The notes below the pieces were generated by a model. It searched no databases and had not been told where the DNA came from. It worked only from the letters and a program-made list of their open reading frames with translations. Below are positions 47,217-59,710 of a stretch of DNA of 64,000 nt, one piece after another. Within the stretch, counting starts at the first letter, position 1. Every line of letters starts with the position of its first letter. Source of the DNA: Microcebus murinus (lineage: Eukaryota; Chordata; Mammalia; Primates; Cheirogaleidae); NCBI RefSeq assembly GCF_040939455.1, contig NC_134117.1, forward strand, positions 64,502,501 through 64,566,500, in the 5' to 3' direction. The position numbers were made by a program, and so were the translations under genes.

Positions 47217-47382
47217 AGTGAGTAAAGCATACCTCAAAAGTTTCCAGTGAGGACTGGTTACCACCAACCAGAGAGAATTCTCTAAATGTTGATGCTCTAC
47301 TGGCATTTTCAGATCTTGATAGTGCATTAGGTGCACCCAATAGTGACAAAAAAAGTTAATTTCCATTTCTTTAGTGGAAACG

Positions 47383-47388
<6 letters not shown>

Positions 47389-47419
<31 letters not shown>

Positions 47420-47434
47420 TGTGTGTGTGTGTGT
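47389..47434. repeat. (TG)n microsatellite
   Basis: About 22 TG units with one GA interruption. Confidence 0.96.
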
Positions 47435-47439
47435 TGCCG

Positions 47440-49035
47440 GGGCGCTCACAGTCAAACTGAAAATACTTAATAGGAAGATATTTCATCTACAAAATGTGGA
47501 AAACTCACTACAGCGGCTGTTACTTTCCTTCCTCTTTTTCATTAAAGTGACTATTGGAGTTTTCTGCAAACAAGACTGTGCATGTGTATCTAATGAAGAA
47601 CTCACTGTTCCTAGTGTCAATTAATCATTAAGCTGGTGAAAAAAGGCATGAAAAGGAAGGGTTTTATTTGGAAATTATGTTTAGAGATTGATAATTTAAA
47701 TGAATGACACTGTAAGAATTCTATTTCCTGATTCTGGAATTGCTCCCTTTTCTCTATGTGATTCAAGTTGTGTTTGCGCTGAGCACTTAAGCTTTGTCCC
47801 ATGGGGACAGTGACAGAGTTAAGATCTTTCTTTGCTTTAGGATATTGTTCCTTTATTACCCAAAGAGAGTATTCACCACGCTTGTAAAGATTTTCTTGAA
47901 GATGTGGGGTGAAAAATACCATATGTGTAGATATTGAACCATTTCTCTAAACCTCCAGCAGTTAATGTGATTACAAAACCCCAGGACAGGTTCCAGGAAA
48001 ATCCATATGAGCTTTGTTTTCATCAACCAATAGATATTTGGGGAAGATGATTCATCTCCTCTTAGTCTAGTGCCTTAGGTTTCTCTTTAAAAAGGCATAC
48101 CATCTAGTGAAATTGGATTTACTTTTGTCCTATTCTATCTTGGTTCAATTTTATCAGTAACTGCTTTGAGATATCTGGTGAAAATACAACGATTCGTCTC
48201 TTGAAAAATGCTGTGAATAGATTATTTAGTTTTAGTTTGTAACTAAAATGCAATGTCTCTCAAGCATCGTAAAAAACAGAGTTCCATTTATTCAGAGGAT
48301 ATTAATTGGGAAAATATGTATTTTTCTAAAACTTTTCACAAATAAAACATAAGCTATTCTGTGAGTAAATTGGTGCCTTTGAGTAATGGCCAAGTAACTG
48401 TCTCTGAAAATCTTTATACAACAACAGTAAGAAAACTGAACTGCTTCCAAGATAGTTTCCTGCTCCTTTCCTCTAGCTGCTTGTAGCAGCACTGCACAAG
48501 AGATAAATCAGAGGAAAACCTGGAAAATGCTATTGGTATCCCACCTGCAGTCTGCCAACCTGGCTGGTGCGCCCATCTGCCAGCTGTTTTAAGTATGTGT
48601 TGCTCAGAGATCAGAGTGGTCCTCTTTCCCTGAGCACTTCCCTCAGCCTATGGGCTCCGACTTGCCTAAGAGATCCCGTCTCCAAAGGCCGACAGTTCTG
48701 CAAATGCAAAACACCAAAACTTCTTGCATCATTAGAGACAACTGATCCAGAAATCCCAGAGAGTCAGGGCATGCTAGAGTCCCTGAAACCACATTCCTGC
48801 TCAAATCTTTCTCCTTCACTCTCCTGCTTTCCTAAAGATTTTCCCCTAAAGATTTTCCTTGAAAGAGTACCCCTATAATTAAACATGTGTAACCAATCCT
48901 TTTCTCAGGCTCCAGTTCTAGGGAACCAGAGTCATGCTGTATGTTCCAGATGAATAGGTATTTCTAGAACAAGGTGGGGAAAGATATTTTGTGTATAGAA
49001 ACCATGCATGTATCAATTCAGAGGAAAAACAATTA
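47440..49035. other. Unassigned 1.6 kb
   Basis: No gene recognised. 48540-48880 is less AT-rich with a 103-codon plus frame (48567-48878) lacking domains. A perfect 14-bp tandem duplication 'cctaaagattttcc' lies at 48831-48844 and 48845-48858. Confidence 0.4.
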
Positions 49036-49039
49036 CTTA

Positions 49040-49318
49040 ATTGTTTGGGGGGTACAAAAACATAGATAGAAGGACTAAGTTCTAGTATTTGATACTACAG
49101 TAGGGAAATTATAGTTAATAATTTATTGTATATTTCAAAATAGCTAGGAGAGCAAGTTTGTACTATTCCCAACACAAAGAAAAGATAAATGTTCGAGGTG
49201 ATGGATACCCCAATTACCCCAATTTGATCATTATACATTGTATACAGGAGTCAAAATATCAGTTATACTCCCAAAATAAGTACAACTATTCTATACAAAT
49301 AAAAAAAATTGGGAAAAA
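49040..49318 (+). mobile_element. L1MA/L1PB-type 3'UTR end, sense
   Basis: 'gatagaaggactaagttcta', 'tatagttaataatttattgt', 'atatttcaaaatagctagga', 'ttcgaggtgatggatacccc' and 'acaactattctatacaaata' are the final 3'UTR of an L1MA/L1PB element, a class older than the strepsirrhine-haplorhine split. 5'-truncated. Confidence 0.85.
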
Positions 49319-49331
49319 ACAAACAAAAAGT

Positions 49332-49352
49332 CCTAAAGCCTAAAGCCTAAAG
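49332..49352. repeat. (CCTAAAG)3 tandem repeat
   Basis: Three perfect 7-bp units directly after the L1 tail. Confidence 0.9.
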
Positions 49353-49354
49353 CT

Positions 49355-49645
49355 GTCATGCTCAGGAAAGTGCTGGGTGGAACATAGAGTGTTAGGTGGT
49401 GGGAGAGCAGAAAGTGAGGTCATGATAAGAGGTAGAGTAATAAAGATAGATTTCTACCAGCTCATGAGGGGCCACCTACACCTCATACTCCCTGGAATGC
49501 CACAGGGGCCTGTGCTGGGATCTGGAGTTGGAGGGAATTCAAATATCCCACAACAAGGCTAAATCCTCCCTCAACTGTGATTCTCTGTGCTTTGTCCTCT
49601 TTTATGTGTGGGTTTCAGTGAGAAACTGCAGTAGTCACAGTGTTA
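49355..49645. other. Unassigned flank of L1
   Basis: No feature recognised. It may include the true 5' end of the following L1, which I cannot place exactly. Confidence 0.4.
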
Positions 49646-49649
49646 CAGC

Positions 49650-52058
49650 TTGACGTTGTGACACCATACGGCATAAGGAGTATTTTGCTTTCTTTGAGCT
49701 CAAGAGGTCCCATGGTAGTAGCCTCAGAGGAACCTGTGTGTGAGGCAGCCCCAGCCATCCAGTGGTCCAGCTCCCATTGCCCCACACCCCAACCAGTGGA
49801 TCATGCTGCCCTGCCTGTGTGCTGCCATGCTGAGGCCCGTGCCCCATGGATCTTGATGCCAAGTGGAGGTCCATGTCACCACAGGCCCACACACCAACTG
49901 GAAGACCATGCCCCTATAGTCCCATGTGCCAACTAGAGGAATGCGTACCTTGGCCCTGAGTGCCACATGGATCCAGCCCCTGTGGACCCAAGCTTCATGT
50001 GGTGGGCCATGCTGCCTGGTTATGTGCATTGGCTTGCAGGCCACGCCTCCTGCTCTGCATGCCACATGACAGTCCAACCCCAGTAGACTCACATGCTATG
50101 CGGCAGGACATGTCCCTTGGTTCTGTGTGCCAGCTGGCTGACCAGCAGAACAAGGCCCACAGACATGTGAACTGGCTGGCATGCCATGCCCCAGTGATAC
50201 TGAATAATGCTACACCTGCGGCCCAGCTCGCCACCACAGACCTACTAGCAGCAAGCATCTCCCTGTTGCACATTGTCATTACGCCTAGACCTGAATGGAG
50301 CAAACACCTGCAGCCCTGACACTTGAAGCCACCACCTAGATAACTTCACCAAACAGCCACTCCCAACATTGCAGGGAGACCCAGGCAGAGCAATTGCCCA
50401 CAATGCCTGCTTCAGTGGTGAGGGACTTACCCAGTTCCCTGCCTCAACTTCCAACAGTGCATGGGGACCAACCCACCACTCCATATGAAGCTTCCCCAGC
50501 ACTGGCCCAGTTCTTGCAACCTGCCCAGGCACTTGCTAAGCTCCTATGATACATGCAGGTACCTGACAAAGTCCTGCAACCCAACCAGGTCATGTCACCC
50601 ACCTCTGTGGAGAGAGACTTGTGTAGCCCCCTACCTGAGTTTCCAAAAGTGACTGGGGTACCAACACAACAATCCAAACAAATATCCCTCAGCATTCGCA
50701 TGGACTGTGACAACCAGAGGGAATTTAGACAATGCAGGAGAACAGCTGTGTTACAGGCATTTGCTCCTCTTCCACCAGGTCACTCCTCCAGAGTAGGACA
50801 CTAAAGCATTATCTAGGGACCTCCCCTCCTTCTCAGGAAGTAGAAGAGTTACCAGGAAAGGAGAAGGGGTGCCCTGCAAATACATCAGCTCCGGGATGAG
50901 AAGAAACCAGTAAAAAAAATCTGGCAACATGAAAAACAAGCTAGTTTAACACTGTCAAAGGATCGCAATAGATCCACAATAATAGACCCCAACCTAAAGG
51001 ACTTGTCAAAATGTCAGAAATGGAATTCAGAATATGGATGGCAAACAGAATGAATGGAATTGAAGAGAAAGTTGAAAACAAACATGAATGAAAAGAATGA
51101 ACACCTCAGTAAGGAGATATACAGCATAAGAAAGGATTTACCAAAACTTAAAGAAATAAAAGAGTAATTTAGGGATTTAAAAAATATAGCAGAAATCTTT
51201 GACAGCAGGCTAGACCTAGCAGAAGAAGAATCTCAGAGCTTGAAGACAAGGCTTTCAAACTAACCCAGTCGGTCAAAAATTCATAGAAAAGAATAAAGAA
51301 TAAGGAACAGTCATGCAGAGAAATATGGAACTATGGGAAATGAGTCAATATACGAATTATAGGTATCATGGAGGGACAATAAGAAACAGCAAAAAGTATG
51401 GAAAACCTATTCAAGGGAATTATTGAGGAGAATTTTCATGTATTGCCAGAGATTTGGACATCCAGCTATAAGATGTTTGTCAAACACTGGGAAGATTTAT
51501 AGCAAACAGGACATCCCCAAGACACATAGTTATCAACCTTGCCAGAGATCAAATAAGGGAGAAAATTCTACAAGCTGCAACATGAAAGCACCAACTAACC
51601 TACAAAGGAAAACCCATCAGGCTAATAGCAGACTTCCCAGAGGAGATCTTACATGTCAGAAGAGATTGGTGTTGCATTTTTAATTGTCTTGAAGAGAATG
51701 ACAGCCAGCCAAAGATTTCATATCCTGCAAAATTAAGTTTCATAAATGATGGAGAAATAAAGACTTGTCCAAACAAGCAAACACTAGAGAATTTGTCACT
51801 ACTGGACCTGCTCTAATAGGAAATGCTCAAAAGTGCACTATACATGCAACAGCACATTAGTTACTAACCAATGTAAAAACACCCCAAAATAAAAGTTCAC
51901 AGCTCTTATAAAACAATAGTACGGGAAAAGAAAACAATAATGTTTCATCCAACATGATGAAAAAACTGCATCCCACATATCACTACTAATACTCAACACA
52001 AACAGTCTGAATGCCCTACTCAAAAAACACAGACTGGCTAAAAGGATGAAAAAAACAC
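49650..52058 (+). mobile_element. Older strepsirrhine L1, 5' half
   Basis: A GC-rich 5'UTR (about 49650-51000) is followed by ORF1 from ATG 51011. The ORF1 has a coiled-coil region (51050-51280) and an RNA-binding region ('tacgaattataggtatcatg', 51351) and is broken by several stops. The start of ORF2 follows ('aacacaaacagtctgaatgc', 51997). It stops at 'gaaaaaaacac' (52048-52058), where another L1 is inserted, and its ORF2 resumes at 58551. The exact 5' end is uncertain. Confidence 0.88.
49740..50220 (+). repeat. Degenerate ~34-bp tandem array in L1 5'UTR
   Basis: Successive units of 34-35 bp start with a form of 'ccaactgg/ccacatgg' and end with 'catgtg/catg'. Examples are 49895-49929 (ccaactggaagaccatgccc...), 49930-49963 (ccaactagaggaatgcgtac...) and 50060-50093 (ccacatgacagtccaacccc...). 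Roughly a dozen units, each strongly diverged. The array is GC-rich and lies where an L1 promoter would be. Confidence 0.6.
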
Positions 52059-53564
52059 TTCCTTGATAAAGAAAAAAAATAGTCCACTAGAAGCAGCCTG
52101 CCAGCATGTTGCTTCCAAGGAAAGAAGTGAAAAGTACAGGCAAATGCCTACATATGGATCACTCTTCTCTGAAGCAGCCTTGTGAATCACAGAGAAACAT
52201 CTCAGGACACTTAGAGTGGGGAAAAAAGGCAATGGGGTGATACATATAACAAGACCTGTCTGAGGTCTGTGCAGAGGCATTGCACCAGACAACAAGTGCA
52301 GTGGGGATTGGATAGCAGCTAAAGCCATCCTGAGCTCTCAGGGGCACTGTGCTAGGTCTGCACCTGGCTGAAGAGAGAGTAAACTGACTTGTGGCTTCCC
52401 TAAGTCGTACTTGGTTACTTGAAGCCAAGCACTTCACTCCTAGAGTGCAATGGGATCTGAGCATGGGAATTGACTGGCACACAACAGGCTCTGACCTGAG
52501 AGGTTTTGGGCAACTGTTATGGCAGACCCTGGGTGGGGAATGGAGAATTCTGTGGTCCCTAGGCTACTGGGACCAACATCTGCCTGTCAGACTTGGCACT
52601 GTGGGACCCCTGAGCCTGCAGAACAGCCACTTGCTTGGCCCCAACTCCACCCTCCAGGCCCCAAGATCCTCCTCCCCGATTGGCCCTGGCAGAGCCCTCC
52701 ATGTTGGATCGGCCCCACCATCCACATGGCCCTGCTTCTGGTTCCTCAGCTCTGCTCAGAAGCTCTCCTTCTAGCTACTCCTCAGTCCTCGTTCTAAAGC
52801 TGTCATGCCAGAGCCTAAGGCTCAACCTCTGTGCCTCCAGAACCCATACCAGGCCAAGACACTATCCCCAAGTCTCCAGTGCTGCACCTGGATCCCAAGA
52901 CCCCACCCCAGAGCCACTACCACCATAGCAGGGCTGGAAGAACTGCTCCAAGGTCCAATACCCTGCCAGAGACCCCCAGCCTCAAGCCACAAGTACCCTG
53001 TGACCTGTATTGAGCAAATGCATACAGCCCAGGAACCCATGACAACTCCATCCCACTGTTGTTGCTACCTCTGTGGAGAAAGCCTGGGTAGAGCAATACC
53101 CACAACACCAGCCTCAGTGAAAAGAATCTCGCCCAGCTCCCAACCTGAACACCCTATAACTATCTGGTGAACAACCTAATACCAAACTGAAACAGCATTC
53201 AGTACAGGCTTGAGCAGAGGCAAGCACAGATGAGCAGAAAAAATCAAAACAGCTGCATGATAGGCTTCTAGTGCACATGTCTCTCCCCTGCTGCATCAAC
53301 ATTTCAGAGTAGGGAAAAGAAAAAAAAAAAAAAAGAGCTCCATCTAGTGACTTCTGCTTGCTCTAATCAAGCAGGAGCGTTTCCAGCAAGGAACATGAAC
53401 CGAGCCCTGCAAACCTATTAGCCCTGAGTTGAGAAAAGAGATCTCAAATAAAAAGAAATTAGCAAAAGAACCTTGGTAATATGAGAAAACAAAACAAATC
53501 AACACCTCCAAAGGATCACAATGGAGCTACAGCAGTGAACTCTAACTGAAAGGAAATTGTCAAA

Positions 53565-54535
53565 ATGATAGAAATGGAATTCAGAATATGGATGGAAGAT
53601 AAGATGAATGGAATTGAAGAGAAAGTTAAAAAACAAGAAAAAGAAGCTCAAAAAATTTTCAGGATATAAGTGAAAGTCACTAAAGAACTAGGCAAAATTA
53701 GGAAAGATATAATAGAACTTAAGGAAATGAAAGAGTCATTCAGGGATTTTTAAAACATAGAAGAAAGTTTCAGCAACAGATGAAATCAAGGAGAAGAAAG
53801 AATCTCAGAGCTTGAAGACAAGGCTCTTGAGCTAACCCAAACATTAAAAGAGGCAGAGAAGAGAACAACAAAGGCAGAGCAATTACTTGGAAAGATATGG
53901 CACTATGCAAAGTAAACAAACATACGAATTATAGGTATCACTGAGCAAGAAGAAGAAAGCACTAAAAGCTTGGAAAATCTATTTGAGAGAATTATTGAGG
54001 AAAACTTCCCTAGTCTCACCAGAGATCCAGACATCCAGATAAAAGATGGCCATCAAACTCTAGGAAGATTCATAGTAAATATGACATTATGAAGAGACAT
54101 AATAATTAACCTGGCTAAAATCAAAATGTAAATGAATATTTGGCGAGTTGGTAGACATAAGCAATGACTGACCTACAAGGGAAAATTCATCAGGATAACA
54201 GCATACTTCCCAGAGGAAATCTTACAATCCAGAAGGGAGTGGGCCCCCATCTTTAATCTTCTTAAATAGACAAATACCAGCCTAGAATTTTGTATCTTGC
54301 AAAAAACTAAGTTTCACATTTGATGGAGAAATTGTCTTTTCCAGATAAACAAACATCGAGGAAATTTGTCATAACTAGACCTGCATTGCAGGAAGCATTC
54401 AGATCTGCAATATATATGGATCAGCACAATAGACACCCACCACTATACAATCACCCAAAAGCTAAAGGTCAAAGCCCACATACCAAAATGGCTCAAGAGA
54501 TAAAAGAAAGCAATAAAGTTCTTCACAACAGATGA
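53565..54535 (+). pseudogene. L1 ORF1 protein remnant
   Basis: ORF1p is the RNA-binding trimeric chaperone that coats L1 RNA in the cytoplasm. ATG at 53565 opens a frame that reads MIEMEFRIWMED and a charged coiled-coil-like stretch. It hits a stop within about 35 codons (taa in 'aggatataag', near 53668). The later RNA-recognition and C-terminal domains are readable in shifted frames, the last at 54320-54535 (ends KVLHNR). At least one frameshift and several stops. About 320 codons overall, the usual L1 ORF1 size. Confidence 0.85.
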
Positions 54536-54542
54536 ACAGAAA

Positions 54543-57500
54543 CCAGCCCTACTTATCAGTTCTTTCAATAAATGTGAATGGCTTTAACTCCCCATTGAAG
54601 AAACATAGGCTGTCTGAATGAATAAAAAATAGAAGCCAAGTATCTGCTGTCTCCTAGAAACACGTCTAACCCAAAAGGACTCATTCAGACTCAAGGCGAA
54701 GGGTTGGGAAACAATATTCCATGCAAATTAAAACCAAAAGAAAGCTGGTGTAGCCATTCTTAAAGCAGATAGACTTCAAATCAACAAAAGAAAAGAAAGC
54801 AAAGAAGGTCATTATATAATAGTGAAGGCAACAATTCAACAAGAAGACATAACAATCCTAAATATATGTGCACCTAACACAGTTGTGCACAGATTCATGA
54901 AGCAAACCCTACTTGATATAAACAAAATGATAAACAGCAGTATTGTAATAGTCAGGGACATTAACATCCCACTGACAGAATGGGACACATCCTCCAAGCA
55001 GAAAATAAAGAAACAATGGACTTAAATAAGACTCTAGAACAAATGGGCCTAACAGATATTTACAGAACATTCTATGCCAAAACTACCGAATATACATCTC
55101 ATCAGCTTTCAGAGTATTCTCTAGGATTGATCATATCCTAGGCCACAAAACATGTCTCAAAAAATATTAAAAAAACAGAAATTATACCATGTATCTTCTC
55201 AGACTCACAGTGGAATAAAATTAGAAATCAATTTTAATAGAAACACCTCAATTCTAGACAAAGTCATGGAAATTAAACAACCTACTGTTAAACAATCATT
55301 GGGTCAAGGAGGGAATTACGATGGAAATCAAAAGATTCTTTGAACTAAATAGCAAAGGGGATACAACTAATCAAGAGCTGTGGGATTCAGCAAAAGCAGT
55401 CCAAAGAGGAAACTTCATGGCCTTAAATGCCTGCATCCAAAAGACTCAAAGAGCACAAATCACCAATCAAGTGAATAAAGAATTAGAAAAGGAAGAGCAA
55501 ACCAATCCCAAACCCAACAGGAGAAAAGAAATAACTAAAGTCAGAGCAGAACTAAATAAAATCAATCCCAAAAGAAATACACAAAGGACTAATAAAAAAA
55601 TGTTGGTTCTTTGAAAACATAAACAAAATTGGCAGGCCTCTTATAGATCAGCCATAAACAGAAAATAAAGTGCCTAAATAAGACCAATCAGATATGAAAA
55701 ATGATATATTTTAATTGATACCAGGGAAATAAAAATATAATTTCTAAATACTACAAAAATATCTATGCACATAAATTTGAAAATGTTGACATTAATGTAC
55801 AAATTATTGGAAACACACAATCTACCTAGGCTTAATCAGGAAGAAATAGAAATCTTGAACAAACCAATATCAAGTAATGAAATTGAAGAAACAATGAAAA
55901 ATCTCCTAACAAAACAAAGTCCTGGTCCAGATGGTTCCACGGCTGAATTTTACCAGACGTTGAAAGAGGATCTTGTATCTATGCTGCAGGAATTATTTCA
56001 TAACATTTCAAAGGAAGGAATCTTCCCCAACTAATTGTATGATGCTAATATCACCTTGATACTAAAGCCAGGAAAGGATGCAACAATAAAAGAAAAAACA
56101 GACCGATATCCTTTGTCAATTTATAGGCAAAATTTTTTAATAAAATTCTAGCACACCAAATTCAGCTGCATATCAAAACATTAATCCACCACAACTGAGT
56201 GGACTTCATCCCATAGATGCAGGAATGTTTCAGTATATGAAAACCTATAAATGTAATTCACTGCATCAACAGAAGAAAAAACAAAGACCATACGATCTTC
56301 TTGATAGATGCAGAAAAAGCACTTGACAAAATTCAGCACTGCTTTACGATATAAAATCTTTAAAAAATAGTCATAGATGGAACATATTTTAAAGTTATAA
56401 AAGCCATATACAACAAACACAGAGCCAACATCATACTGAAGTGGGAAAAATTGAAAGTATTCTCGCTTACAACTGGAACCAGACACGGATGCACACTGTC
56501 ACCAGTTCTACTTAACACAATGCTGGAAGTTCTAGTCAGAATAATCAGGCAAGAGAAGAAAATCAGGAGTATCCAAACAGGAAAAAAAGAAGTCAAGCTA
56601 TCTCTCTTTGCTGAAGATATGATCCTATATATAGAAAACCCCAAAGATTCTGCCAAGAGACTCCTGGAAGTGATAAATAAATTCAGCAGACTTTCAAGTT
56701 ACAAAATTGACATACATAAATCAGTAGTATTTCTATACACCAACAGTTTAGCTGAGAATAAAACCAAAGACTCAATACTTTTCACAATAGCAACAAAGAA
56801 AATAAAATACCTAGGAATATATTTAACTAAGGAGGTGAAAGACCTCTACAGGGAGAACTACAAAACACTAAGGAAAAAAATCACAAAGATGTAAACAAAT
56901 GGAAAAACATATCATGCTAATAGTTTAGCAGAATCAATATCGTTAAAATGTTTATACTACTCAAAGTGATTTACAGATTCAATGAAATCCCCATTAAAAT
57001 ACCAATGTCATTTTTCACAGATGTAGGAAAAATAATTCTACACTTTATATGCAACCAGAAAAGACCCCGTATAGCCAAAGCAAACTTAAGGAATAAGAAC
57101 AAATCAGGAGGCATCAATTTATCAGACTACAGGCTATACTACAAAGATATAGTACCAAAACAGCATGATACTGGAACAAAACAGAGACATAAACCAATGG
57201 ATGAAAACAGAGAACCTAAATATAAAACCAAACTCTTATAGTCATCTGACCTCTGACAAAGCAGATAATAACACATTCTGGAAAAAGAATCCTTATTCAA
57301 TAAATGGTGCGGGAAAAAATGGATAGCCACATGTAAAAGACTGAACCAGGATCCATACCTCTCACTACTCACAAAAATTAATTCATAATGTATAATAAAC
57401 TTAAACCTAAGGCATGAAACTATTATATAAGAAGTCTAGAAGAAAATGTTGGACAAACTCTTATAGATATTACTCTAGGCAAAGAATTTATGAAGAAGAC

Positions 57501-58255
57501 CCCAAAAGCAATCACAGCAACAATAAATAAATGAGACCTGATTAAATTAAAAGGCTTCTGTACAGCCAAAGAAACAATCAATAAACCAAACAGACAACCA
57601 ACAGAATGGGAGAAAATATTTGCATGCTATGCATCAGATAAAGGACTAATAACCATAATCAACAAAGAACTCAAGCAAAGCAGCATAAAAAAATTATCAG
57701 AAAAACCCATTAAAAAGTGGGAAAAAGACACGAACAGAAACTTTTCAAAAGAAGACAGACTAATGGCTAAGAAGCGTAAGAAAAAATGCTCAACATCTCT
57801 AATCATCAGAGAAGTAAAAATAAAAACCACAATGAGATATCACCTAACTCCAGTGAGAATAGCTTTTATCAAAAAGCTCCAAAACATCACATGCTCACTT
57901 GGATGTGGAGAGAAAGGGACAGTTATACACTGTTGGTAGATCTGCAATGTAGTTAAGCCTCTATGGAGAGTAATATGGAGATACCTCAAAGAATTAAAAG
58001 TAAACCAACCATTTGATCAAGCAATCCTCCTATTGGGTATTTACCTAAAGGGAAAAAAAGTCATTTTATCAAAAAGCCACTTATGCTAGAATGTTTATTG
58101 TAACACAACTCTCAATTGCAAAAATGTGGAAACAACACAAGTGCCCATCAATACATGAGTGGATTAATAAAATATGATATATGTCTACCATGGAGTATTA
58201 CTCAGCCATAAAAAATGGTAAACTAATACCTTTTATAATAGCCTGGATGGAGTAA
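54543..58255 (+). pseudogene. L1 ORF2 endonuclease-RT remnant
   Basis: ORF2p nicks DNA and reverse-transcribes L1 RNA in the nucleus. In order: endonuclease (54560-55260; 'NICAPNTVVHRFMKQTLLDI' near 54860), linker, RT fingers ('[20 protein letters not shown]' at 55918-55977), palm (56451-56894), thumb, and C-terminal cysteine region (57890-57950, with a stop in it). Fragments lie in all three frames, so it has several frameshifts and stops. The catalytic box normally FADD reads FAED (56607-56618), a change in an active-site aspartate. Confidence 0.9.
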
Positions 58256-59383
58256 AGTATTTCAAGAATGGAAAAACAAATACCACATGTACTCACTATT
58301 AAATGGGAAGTAATCGATCAACACTTATGTTCACATATGGAAACAAAACTCAACAGATATCAAGGAGGTGGGGGGAGGGAGGATGAGATGAGTAAGTTCA
58401 CACCTAACAGGTACAATGCACACTATCTGGGCGATGAGCACACTTTGACTCAAACCGTACAAAAGCAATTCATGTAATCAAAATGTTTTTATTCCTGTAG
58501 TATTTTGAAATTAAAACAAAAAAATCTTTAAAAAAAGAAAAAAAAAACACAGCATAAGTCTCTGCTATCTCAAAGAAACACATCTAAGCCACAAAGACTC
58601 ACATAAACTCGAGGTTAAGGGATGGAAAAAAATTCCATGCGAATGGAGAGCAAAACAAACAGTTGTAGTCAATCTCGTGTCAGATACCATAGACTTTAAA
58701 TCACCAATGGTAAAAAAGACAAATATATTAATAGTCATCGTATAACTGTAAAGGGGGCTATTCAACAAGAGGACATAGTCATAAATATATATTCACCTAA
58801 TGCAAGAGCTCCCAGTTTCAATAAAACAAGTTTTCTAGATCTAAGGAAAAATAAATAATATCTTTTAAATTGCCAGGGACTTCAACATTCCACTGACAGA
58901 AATGGACAAATCATTGAAGTAGAAAATTAATAAAGAAAGAGTAGACTTAAGCAGGCTTCTAGAACAAATGGACCTAACAGACAGTTACAGAACATTCTAC
59001 CAATAATCTACAGAATATAAATTCTACCCATCAGCACATGGGACATTTTCCATGATTGGTCATATCTTAGGCCACAAAACAAGTCTCAGAAAATTAAAAA
59101 ATATATATAGTTATACTGTGCATCTTCTCAGACCACAGTGAAATAAAAATAAAATAACAAATTAATTCCCAGAAAAATATTCAAAACTACACAAAGTCAT
59201 GGAAATTAAACAACCTGCTGCTGAATGGTCTTTGGGTCAATGATGAAATTTAGATGGAAATCAAAAGATTCCTTAAACTCAATGGCAAAGGGAGCACAGG
59301 CATTCAAAATCTATGGGATATAGCCAAGGTTGTCCTTAGGGGAAAATTTATAGTCTCAGATACTACATCAAAAATCCCAGAAA

Positions 59384-59710
<327 letters not shown>

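Larger units (their letters stand above)
52059..58536 (+). mobile_element. Full-length strepsirrhine L1, nested
   Basis: About 6.5 kb with all parts in order: 5'UTR (52059-53560, GC-rich), ORF1, short spacer, ORF2, and a 3'UTR with a polypurine tract (ggtggggggagggaggatga, near 58366) and an A-rich tail. It sits in ORF2 of an older L1, with the target duplication 'gaaaaaaacac' (52048-52058) repeated at about 58537-58550. Both proteins are broken, so it is a dead copy. 5'UTR frames of 90-127 codons (52391-53170) are not genes. Confidence 0.93.

Noticed and set aside
46959..47486. 175-codon minus-strand open frame
   Set aside because: It runs through a (TG)n microsatellite that codes only Thr-His repeats and overlaps another frame. 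No domain or conserved motif is visible, so it is a low-complexity artefact.
49740..50220. CRISPR-like array of ~34-bp units
   Set aside because: Units are contiguous with no unique spacers, strongly diverged, and lie in an L1 5'UTR of a primate genome.
49635..50804. Cluster of 80-122 codon frames on both strands
   Set aside because: They lie in the GC-rich L1 5'UTR and its tandem array, where stops are rare. The sequence leads straight into L1 ORF1.
52391..53170. Overlapping Pro-rich frames of 92-127 codons
   Set aside because: GC-rich 5'UTR of the nested L1; several frames are open at once, as expected from composition.
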